Of a stretch of DNA of 18,245 nucleotides, positions 6,698-12,719 are shown one piece after another. The position numbers and the translations under genes are program-made. The stretch's first letter is position 1; the number at the start of each line of letters is the position of its first letter. The stretch lies in assembly GCF_949298305.1 (NCBI RefSeq), contig NZ_CASFWU010000059.1, positions 1 to 18,245 of the forward strand, read 5' to 3'. The DNA is from an uncultured Bacteroides sp. (lineage in GTDB: Bacteria > Bacteroidota > Bacteroidia > Bacteroidales > Bacteroidaceae). Below the pieces are notes generated by a model. It did not search any database. It was not told the DNA's origin and saw only the letters and a list, made by a program, of their open reading frames with translations.

Positions 6698-7300
6698 TTA
6701 TTTCTGTACGGGAGAAGAATATCTGGCGTTCAGACCTTCCAGAATTTCCCGTGTAATGTTATAGATGCTATCAGCATAAAGTAAGTTGTCAAAACCCGTA
6801 TTGCTGATAATCAAACTGTACCCTTTGGTCTTGTTATATTCCTTCAGGAAAGCGTTGATAGAGTCACGCAACTGAAGGCTGTTCTTTTCGTTCTCACTCA
6901 TCAGTTCAGACTGCAACTTGTTGCTCAGGTTCTGCAAGTCCTGTTCCAGTTTGGCAATACGGTTGTATTCCTGCTGGGCACGCTCCTGTGAGAGATAAGC
7001 ATTGTTCTGGTATTTGGTTTGGAATTCCTGCTTCTGCTTGTCCAGTTCCTTGGCCTTTTGGTTCAGAGTCAGACGCACGTTCTCGCTCTTCTTCACCATT
7101 GCTTCGTTCAGGTCGATACAGAAGTTGTACTTGGCCAAAAGCGTATCTATTTCAACATAGGCAATCTTCATCTCAGACAATCCGGCAGGCTGCACAGAAG
7201 TGTTTGTAGTCTGATTATCGGCCTTACCGGCACATTGAGAAAATAAAACGATAAGCGCCAAAGCAGCAAGACCGTTCATCAGGTAGTTTAATCTCTTCAT
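6698..7300 (-). CDS. OmpH/Skp-family periplasmic chaperone-like protein, probable lipoprotein
   Basis: The 200-residue exported protein has a hydrophobic signal segment (about 8-22) followed by Cys23 (FSQC). Gln at the position before Cys is unusual for a lipobox, so lipidation is likely but not certain. After a short linker comes the OmpH signature MKIAYVEIDTLLAKYNF (44-60). A long charged coiled-coil region follows (about 65-145, rich in Lys/Glu/Gln). The C-terminal strand region is YSLIISNTGFDNLLYAD..YNITREILEGLN. Skp-like proteins hold unfolded outer-membrane proteins in the periplasm; many Bacteroidales carry several OmpH paralogues whose roles are not separated. It lies 25 bp downstream of a small membrane-protein gene, probably in one operon. 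Confidence 0.88.
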   Translation of the reverse strand: MKRLNYLMNGLAALALIVLFSQCAGKADNQTTNTSVQPAGLSEMKIAYVEIDTLLAKYNFCIDLNEAMVKKSENVRLTLNQKAKELDKQKQEFQTKYQNNAYLSQERAQQEYNRIAKLEQDLQNLSNKLQSELMSENEKNSLQLRDSINAFLKEYNKTKGYSLIISNTGFDNLLYADSIYNITREILEGLNARYSSPVQK

Positions 7301-7325
7301 AATTTGTAAATTATTGTTTTTAGAA

Positions 7326-7568
7326 TTAGTTATTCATACTTTCATTCAAGGTTTCTTCCAGTTTGTCAAGAGAAAAACGCGGCTTGCGTTGCGCCTCCCT
7401 GTCTTGGGACTGCACACATCCGATTCCTCTGTCGCGCATGGCCTTGTTGCCACTGACGTGGCTGTTGGGGAATTTTCCTCCCTTCACAAAAAAGACTTTT
7501 CCCCCCAATAAGGCTATACAGACAGCAACTATCAGCAGTGTAATCAAGGCAGTCTCAATCATATTCAT
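7326..7568 (-). CDS. Conserved-looking small single-TM protein of unknown function
   Basis: The 80-residue protein has one hydrophobic helix near the N-terminus (about 4-23, IETALITLLIVAVCIALLGG). A basic/polar cytosolic-looking tail follows, with the segment NKAMRDRGIGCVQSQDREAQ around C51. The N-terminus lacks a positively charged signal peptide n-region, so it is more likely a membrane anchor than a cleaved signal. I have an impression of similar small proteins in other Bacteroidales with the same GNKAMR..GIxCVQSQDRE tail, but cannot confirm it here. The start may be 7568 or the ATG two codons later (7562). It precedes the OmpH-like gene by 25 bp in the same direction and likely shares its promoter. 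No function can be assigned. Confidence 0.78.
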   Translation of the reverse strand: MNMIETALITLLIVAVCIALLGGKVFFVKGGKFPNSHVSGNKAMRDRGIGCVQSQDREAQRKPRFSLDKLEETLNESMNN

Positions 7569-7642
7569 TACATTTGTTACATGAAATCAAGCTTGAATCT
7601 TGCAAAAATGGGAATAAATTTTCTTTTGCATTCAAATTACTC

Positions 7643-7651
7643 TATTTTTGC
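7643..7651 (+). promoter_or_regulatory. Possible -7 element for pepD (weak)
   Basis: TATTTTTGC fits TAnnTTTGC on the plus strand, 140 bp before pepD, with no -33 box at the usual spacing. A closer but poorer match, TATATTTAG, occurs at 7742-7750. Which of them, if either, drives pepD cannot be decided. Confidence 0.3.
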
Positions 7652-7655
7652 GGAT

Positions 7656-7664
7656 GCAAATATA
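7656..7664 (-). promoter_or_regulatory. Bacteroides-type -7 element (small TM protein / OmpH operon)
   Basis: On the minus strand TATATTTGC (7664-7656) matches the -7 consensus, about 90 bp upstream of the small membrane-protein gene. The -33 region is poor. Confidence 0.5.
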
Positions 7665-7790
7665 GGGCTTTTGGTCGGACTAACACACTTCTTTGGCTCT
7701 AAAAAAAGAGTAATAGGAATCGGTTAGCAAAACCATTTAAGTATATTTAGCAAAAAGAGATTAAATACAAACCTTCATAAAGACTCGAAT

Positions 7791-9251
7791 ATGGAAAAGA
7801 AAGACTTGAAACCGGCAGGCGTATTCCGTTATTTTGAAGAAATATGCCAAGTGCCGCGCCCTTCCAAGAAGGAAGAAAAGATGATTGCCTACCTGAAAGA
7901 GTTCGGCAAAAAGAACGGACTGGATACCCTCGTTGACGAAGCCGGCAACGTATTGATAAAGAAACCTGCCACTCCGGGACTGGAAAACCGCAAGACCGTA
8001 GTCCTGCAATCGCATATCGACATGGTATGTGAGAAGAACAACGATGTCAACCACGATTTCCTGAACGACCCTATCGAAACGGAGATTGACGGAGAATGGC
8101 TGAAGGCCAAAGGCACCACGCTGGGAGCAGACAACGGCATCGGCGTAGCCACCGAACTGGCCATCCTGACAGACGACAGCATTGAGCACGGACCATTGGA
8201 GTGCCTTTTCACGGTAGACGAAGAAACAGGACTGACCGGTGCCTTTGCCTTGAAAGAAGGATTCATGAACGGCGAAATCCTGCTGAACCTTGACTCTGAG
8301 GACGAAGGAGAGCTGTTCATCGGCTGCGCGGGCGGCGTAGACTCCGTGGCCGAATTCACGTATAACGAGGTATCTGTACCAGCCGGCTATTTCTGTTGCA
8401 AAATACAGGTGAAAGGACTGAAAGGCGGACACTCGGGCGGAGACATCCACCTCGGACGCGGCAACGCCAACAAAATACTTAACCGCTTCCTCAGCCAGGC
8501 GTTCAAGAAGTACGACCTGTATCTTTGCGAAATAGACGGCGGCAACCTGCGCAACGCCATTGCCCGCGAAGCACACGCCATCGTAGCCATCCCCGAAGCG
8601 GACAAACACGACCTGCGGGCCGACCTGAACATCTTTGCATCCGAAGTACAGGCCGAATACAACGTAAGCGACCCCGAACTGCAACTGCTGATGGAGTCGG
8701 AAAACACTTGCGAGAAAGCGTTGGACAAAGACACAACCCGCCGCCTGCTGCAAGCCCTGTATGCAGTCCCCCACGGCGTGTATGCCATGAGCCAGGACAT
8801 ACCCGGATTGGTTGAGACATCCACCAACCTGGCTTCGGTGAAGATGAAACCGGGCTGCATCATCCGCATCGAGACCAGCCAGCGCAGCTCCACCGCATCG
8901 TCCAAGCAAGACATCGCCACCATGGTACGCACTGTCTTCGAAATGGCAGGTGCCCGCGTATCCTTTGGCGACGGCTATCCGGGCTGGAAGCCCAATCCCC
9001 ACTCCGAAATTCTGGGCATCGCTACCGAATCCTATCAACGTCTGTTCGGCGTAGAGGCCAAAGTCAAAGCCATCCATGCAGGACTGGAGTGCGGCCTCTT
9101 CCTGGATAAATATCCTTCGCTGGACATGATTTCCTTCGGCCCCACCCTGCAAGGCGTCCACTCACCCGACGAACGGATGCTGATACCCACCGTCCAGAAG
9201 TTCTGGAACCACCTGCTGGACATCCTCAAACACATCCCTGCCAAGCAATAA
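7791..9251 (+). CDS. pepD: Aminoacyl-histidine dipeptidase (cytosol non-specific dipeptidase), M20 family
   Basis: This 486-residue cytosolic zinc dipeptidase (PepD/PepV-type) hydrolyses dipeptides, including Xaa-His. The full metal centre is visible. H75 and D77 lie in LQSHIDMVCEKN. D114, the bridging ligand, lies in LGADNGIGVA. E144 (general base) and E145 lie in VDEETGLTGA. D168 lies in LNLDSEDEGE, and H457 in GVHSPDER near the C-terminus. The lid domain contains GLKGGHSGGDIHLGRGNA (about 204-221). The length equals that of the family. The start at 7791 gives the usual beginning with L-K-P-..-VFRYFEEIC. It is followed after 10 bp by the secreted EEP-family gene, probably co-transcribed. 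Its role is presumably peptide recycling or use. Confidence 0.96.
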   Translation: MEKKDLKPAGVFRYFEEICQVPRPSKKEEKMIAYLKEFGKKNGLDTLVDEAGNVLIKKPATPGLENRKTVVLQSHIDMVCEKNNDVNHDFLNDPIETEIDGEWLKAKGTTLGADNGIGVATELAILTDDSIEHGPLECLFTVDEETGLTGAFALKEGFMNGEILLNLDSEDEGELFIGCAGGVDSVAEFTYNEVSVPAGYFCCKIQVKGLKGGHSGGDIHLGRGNANKILNRFLSQAFKKYDLYLCEIDGGNLRNAIAREAHAIVAIPEADKHDLRADLNIFASEVQAEYNVSDPELQLLMESENTCEKALDKDTTRRLLQALYAVPHGVYAMSQDIPGLVETSTNLASVKMKPGCIIRIETSQRSSTASSKQDIATMVRTVFEMAGARVSFGDGYPGWKPNPHSEILGIATESYQRLFGVEAKVKAIHAGLECGLFLDKYPSLDMISFGPTLQGVHSPDERMLIPTVQKFWNHLLDILKHIPAKQ

Positions 9252-9261
9252 CATTGAAAGG

Positions 9262-10314
9262 ATGAGTACCAATATGCGGAGACATCAGAAAAACAGACAA
9301 TGGAAAGTACTGTGCTTCTGTGTCTCCGCATTTTTCATCCTATCCCAGGCACATGGACAAGGCAAGGATACAGCGGACTTCCGCGTCATGTCCTACAACG
9401 TGGAGAACCTGTTCGACTGCCGCCACGACAGTCTGAAGGACGACTACGAATTTCTGCCCGACGCCATCCGCCGCTGGAACTACTACAAATATAGAAAGAA
9501 ACTGGACGATGTGGCACGCGTCATCGTAGCCGTAGGTGAATGGAACCCGCCGGCTCTCGTCGCTCTATGCGAAGTAGAGAACGACAGTGTCCTGCGCGAC
9601 CTGACACGCTATTCGGCCTTGCGCGAAGTAGGCTACCGGTATGTCATGACCTCCTCGCCCGACGAGCGCGGCATTGACGTCGCCCTGCTCTATCGCCGCC
9701 ACCTGTTCAAGCTGTTGTCCTGCCACAGCCTGGAAGTCCCCCGAACCGACAAACAGAATCGCCCTACGCGGGACATCCTGCATGTATGCGGACAGCTTCT
9801 CAATCAGGACACACTGGACGTGTTCGTCTGTCACTTCCCTTCACGGTCCGGAGGAGCCAAAGAGACGGAAGCACATCGGCTGCTGGCCGCCCGACGTGTC
9901 CGAGAAGCCATAGACAGCATTTATGCCCGACGCCGACGCCCCCAGATTCTGATGATGGGAGACCTGAACGACTATCCGCACAACCGGTCGGTCAGGTTGC
10001 TGCTGGACGGAGATAAGCCCGTACTCAAACATCTGTTAGACGGCAAACCCGGCATGAAACCGGCAGGAAGCTACAAATACCAAGGAGAATGGGGACTTCT
10101 GGATCACATCATGGTATCGGAAGAAATGACCCGTCCCGATGCCCCCTTCCATACGGCCGAAGGACGTGCCGGCATCTTTGCCCCTCCCTTCCTGCTGGCG
10201 CCCGATAAAAAATATGGAGGTCTGCAACCCTTCCGCACCTATTATGGCATGAAATATCAAGAGGGTTACAGCGACCATCTGCCCGTGTGGGCAGACTTCC
10301 GCGTGCTCTACTGA
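9262..10314 (+). CDS. Exported endonuclease/exonuclease/phosphatase (EEP)-family protein
   Basis: The 350-residue protein begins with a basic N-region and a hydrophobic stretch (about 15-30, ending SQAHG), read as a signal peptide. The catalytic EEP (DNase I-like) core follows. It shows VMSYNVENLFD (N47), CEVEN (E104), the conserved H191 in CHFPSR, GDLNDYP (D234, N236), WGLLDHIMV, and the terminal YSDHLPV with D338 and H339. All metal and catalytic positions of the superfamily are therefore present. The superfamily includes nucleases, phosphodiesterases and sphingomyelinases; exported Bacteroidales members of this type are generally annotated only as endonuclease/exonuclease/phosphatase. The ATG at 9262 is chosen for its GAAAGG a few bases upstream; 9274 is an alternative. 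It is second in the operon with pepD, though one protein is cytosolic and the other exported. Confidence 0.88.
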   Translation: MSTNMRRHQKNRQWKVLCFCVSAFFILSQAHGQGKDTADFRVMSYNVENLFDCRHDSLKDDYEFLPDAIRRWNYYKYRKKLDDVARVIVAVGEWNPPALVALCEVENDSVLRDLTRYSALREVGYRYVMTSSPDERGIDVALLYRRHLFKLLSCHSLEVPRTDKQNRPTRDILHVCGQLLNQDTLDVFVCHFPSRSGGAKETEAHRLLAARRVREAIDSIYARRRRPQILMMGDLNDYPHNRSVRLLLDGDKPVLKHLLDGKPGMKPAGSYKYQGEWGLLDHIMVSEEMTRPDAPFHTAEGRAGIFAPPFLLAPDKKYGGLQPFRTYYGMKYQEGYSDHLPVWADFRVLY

Positions 10315-10372
10315 GGCCTACTGCTGTCCGGACTACATTTCCGCAAACCCCTGATGCCTGGAGGGGGATGTA

Positions 10373-10391
10373 AGACAGATATTTTCTGTCT
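10373..10391 (+). terminator. Weak hairpin after the pepD operon
   Basis: AGACAGA-TATTT-TCTGTCT forms a 7-bp stem 58 bp after the stop at 10314. There is no T-run, so it is only a possible terminator. It and the tandem repeat that follows are the only structured elements in the 227-bp space between the two convergent transcription units. Confidence 0.3.
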
Positions 10392-10407
10392 GACCAGTAA
10401 CAAAAGC

Positions 10408-10495
10408 CAAAGAGGCTCGGAGGAGACGTCAAAGAGGCTCGGAGGAGACGTCAAAGAGGCTCGGAAGCAATGCCAAAGAGGCTCGGAGGCAGAGA
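10408..10495. repeat. 22-bp tandem repeat, four units, between convergent genes
   Basis: Units lie at 10408-10429, 10430-10451, 10452-10473 and 10474-10495. Units 1 and 2 are identical over 22 bp. All four share CAAAGAGGCTCGGA exactly; the last 8 bp vary in units 3 and 4. The array is non-coding and lies between the stop codons at 10314 and 10542. It looks like a minisatellite that could vary in copy number between strains. Confidence 0.9.
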
Positions 10496-10541
10496 CAGGA
10501 TTTCTGTTTTAACAAGCCTTTGATTTACAGAACTAAGTCAA

Positions 10542-11711
10542 TCAATCTGAATACTGATACAGCTTCAGGTCAAACTGCTGCACCATTACCAGCAGATGGT
10601 CAAAAATATCCGACTGAATCCGCTCAAACGCCTTCCATTCCTTGTTGCGCAGGAAGAAATAGACCTGGATGGGCACGCCGTAAGTGGTGGGTTCCTTCTG
10701 GCTCAGTATCAAATCCATTTCCTGGTTTACGACAGGAAGACTGCACAGATAACGTTCTATGTAGATGCGGTATAACTGGGCATTGGTAGGCACTTCGCCG
10801 GCAGCAGGCTGGTAATCGGCCATCAAGGGAATCTCCTTCCGTATTCTGTCCAGCATATCCGGCGTACAGAACTTCAATGTTGTCATGTCCAGAAAGATGC
10901 GTTTGTCCACGCGCCGCCCGCCTCCTTCCTGCATTCCACGCCAGTTTTGGAAAGTATTGTTCACCAATGTATAAGGAGGAACAGTCGAAATCGTATTGTC
11001 CCAATTCTGTATCTTCACCGTATTCAGGGTAATTTCCTTCACCACCCCATTGGCACTGCCGTTGGGCAGTTGCACCCAGTCGCCGATGCGCACCATGTCG
11101 TTGGCCGAAAGCTGTACACCGGACACAAACCCAAGGATGCTGTCTTTGAACACCAGCATCAGCACCGCTGCCGAAGCTCCCAATCCGGCAAACAGGGTGG
11201 CGGGCGATTTGTCTACCAGTACGGCCACAATAATGATGCCTCCTATGAAGAAAAGCAAAACCTGAAGCACCTGCACAAAACCCTTCAAGGGACGGTTCTT
11301 CTGTTCGTCCTTTGCATTATACAAATCGAGCATCACCAGCAACAGGCTGTTCAGGGTAAGAAGAATGGCGGTAATGACATAGACAACACAAATCCGCTGC
11401 GAAAGCTCAAGCATCCCCCTTCCCCGGACAAAGGCCAACGGCAACATGGCATAAACCAAGATGCCCGGCAAGACATGAATCAGATGGTGTACCACCTTAC
11501 GCTTCATCAGCAGTGTACTCCAATAATGAGGATTGCGTTTGGCATAATGCCTCATACCGCCCACGAATATCGACTGACACAAATAATCCAATCCGACAGA
11601 CACGGCAATCATCAGTACCGCGACAAGGGTCTCGTCAAACATATCGGCCACTTTGGGATTGATGCCCCAACCTATCAGGATGTCATTCATCCAGCCTCCT
11701 AAACTCATCAT
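10542..11711 (-). CDS. Mechanosensitive ion channel, MscS superfamily (YbdG-like)
   Basis: The 389-residue inner-membrane channel protein opens on membrane tension to release solutes during osmotic downshock. Hydrophobic helices appear at about 26-48, 77-97, 105-130 and 146-167. The pore-lining TM3 region follows at about 170-200, rich in Gly/Ala (LFAGLGASAAVLMLVFKDSI then LGFVSGVQL). The cytosolic beta domain contains VRIGDWVQLP (207-216) and ITLNTVKIQNWDNTISTVPPY..VNNTFQNW, the pattern of YbdG-type members. The C-terminal domain is intact, and the length is close to YbdG. Two adjacent ATGs exist (11711, 11708). It lies 68 bp downstream of the PAP2 gene on the same strand and is likely co-transcribed with it. 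Confidence 0.93.
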   Translation of the reverse strand: MMSLGGWMNDILIGWGINPKVADMFDETLVAVLMIAVSVGLDYLCQSIFVGGMRHYAKRNPHYWSTLLMKRKVVHHLIHVLPGILVYAMLPLAFVRGRGMLELSQRICVVYVITAILLTLNSLLLVMLDLYNAKDEQKNRPLKGFVQVLQVLLFFIGGIIIVAVLVDKSPATLFAGLGASAAVLMLVFKDSILGFVSGVQLSANDMVRIGDWVQLPNGSANGVVKEITLNTVKIQNWDNTISTVPPYTLVNNTFQNWRGMQEGGGRRVDKRIFLDMTTLKFCTPDMLDRIRKEIPLMADYQPAAGEVPTNAQLYRIYIERYLCSLPVVNQEMDLILSQKEPTTYGVPIQVYFFLRNKEWKAFERIQSDIFDHLLVMVQQFDLKLYQYSD

Positions 11712-11779
11712 ACAATTGATTTTTCCATATATATTATTTCAGAAAACAGATGAAGAAACAGAGTTGTTCAGTCCATGCG

Positions 11780-12442
11780 CTAAACGAAGGAGTAAACCGC
11801 CATCAACAGAACAGTGCCCCCTCCCACCCAGATTGGGACATACGCATGGCGATATGCCTTGAGCGGCCTGTACTTGCAGAACTTTGCAAAAAGCCAGTAA
11901 AACAGGGTAGCACCGACAAAACCGACCACGGCCCCAACCAGCAAGTCTCCCGGATAATGCACCCCCAAATAGGAACGCGAATAGCACGTCACCAGCGCCC
12001 ACAGCATGATGAACCACGTAAGGGCACGGGTGCGGAATACATAAAACACGAAGAACGCCAGCCCGAACGCATTGGCGGCATGGCAAGAGGGGAAACCGTA
12101 CCTCCCTCCCCGATAGCCGTTCACAATCTGTACCATGTCCGATATGGGATTCTCCAGATTGGCGGGCCGAAGACGGCACACGTACGGACGGATAAACGTG
12201 GCGCAAACCTGGTCGGCAAAAGTAATGGTCAGCGCAATGGTTATGATACAACCCAGCACCCATTTCCAATGAAGATTACGAAACAATACATAGAGAATGG
12301 AAGCATACATAGGCACCCAAATCCATTTTCCGCTGAAGGCATACATAAAAGTGTCCGCCCATCCGGCACGCCATCCGTTGATAGCAAGCAATAAGTCTGT
12401 ATCAGCCTCTATCAGTCCTGATAATAAATCTGTCCATATCAT
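11780..12442 (-). CDS. PAP2-family membrane phosphatase
   Basis: The 220-residue protein has about five or six hydrophobic helices and the three PAP2 phosphatase motifs. Motif 1 is R85-x6-R92-P93 (the usual first residue is Lys; here Arg). Motif 2 is PSCH at 118-121. Motif 3 is S155-R156-x5-H162-x3-D166 (YSRSYLGVHYPGD). Such enzymes remove phosphate from lipid phosphates: undecaprenyl pyrophosphate, phosphatidylglycerol phosphate, or the 4'-phosphate of lipid A (LpxF). The LpxF that gives Bacteroides resistance to cationic peptides is a PAP2 protein, but several paralogues exist and the sequence alone does not say which substrate is used. It is upstream of the mechanosensitive-channel gene. 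The only promoter-like sequence upstream (TAAACTTGC, minus strand, 12473-12465, one mismatch to TAnnTTTG) lies inside a repeat element. Confidence 0.9.
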   Translation of the reverse strand: MIWTDLLSGLIEADTDLLLAINGWRAGWADTFMYAFSGKWIWVPMYASILYVLFRNLHWKWVLGCIITIALTITFADQVCATFIRPYVCRLRPANLENPISDMVQIVNGYRGGRYGFPSCHAANAFGLAFFVFYVFRTRALTWFIMLWALVTCYSRSYLGVHYPGDLLVGAVVGFVGATLFYWLFAKFCKYRPLKAYRHAYVPIWVGGGTVLLMAVYSFV

Positions 12443-12455
12443 TTTATTTTCTTAT

Positions 12456-12644
12456 TTAAGTTTCGCAAGTTTATTAACGGATTCTAGTTAAGGAATTAAG
12501 CCAATACCGTTGTGAGAAAGGATGCCGACCATACACTTAAGCTATTGGCTTTAACTCCTAAGCCCACCCTGGTGGGCGATAACTTCTTTTAACTACTCCT
12601 GCAAGTTTGGCTTCGCCGATTTTCAATTCGCACTTGCGAAACTT
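12456..12644. repeat. Intergenic repeat element, copy A, with 13-bp terminal inverted repeats
   Basis: AAGTTTCGCAAGT (12458-12470) is repeated in perfect inverted form as ACTTGCGAAACTT (12632-12644), giving a MITE-like unit of about 190 bp. Inside are a 9-bp inverted pair AAGCCAATA/TATTGGCTT (12498-12506 and 12543-12551), set in a longer imperfect match, and a GC-rich hairpin GCCCACC-CT-GGTGGGC (12562-12577). Its left 39 bp match 16277-16315 at 34 of 39 positions. A 32-bp block (12599-12630) is the exact reverse complement of 16385-16416. It has no coding capacity. The remaining 75 bp to the LTA-synthase-like stop codon hold nothing recognisable. Confidence 0.8.
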
Positions 12645-12719
12645 GAGTTTCCTTAAATTTCAGTTTGTGTCCATACTTGCTTTCACATTCCCCCGGTTCC
12701 TGTTCGGGAACTTCCCATT

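Noticed and set aside
7761..9161. 466-codon minus-strand frame opposite pepD
   Set aside because: PepD has every active-site residue on the other strand; this frame is a codon-bias shadow.
12456..12644. Insertion sequence
   Set aside because: There are 13-bp terminal inverted repeats but no transposase frame; at most a non-autonomous element.
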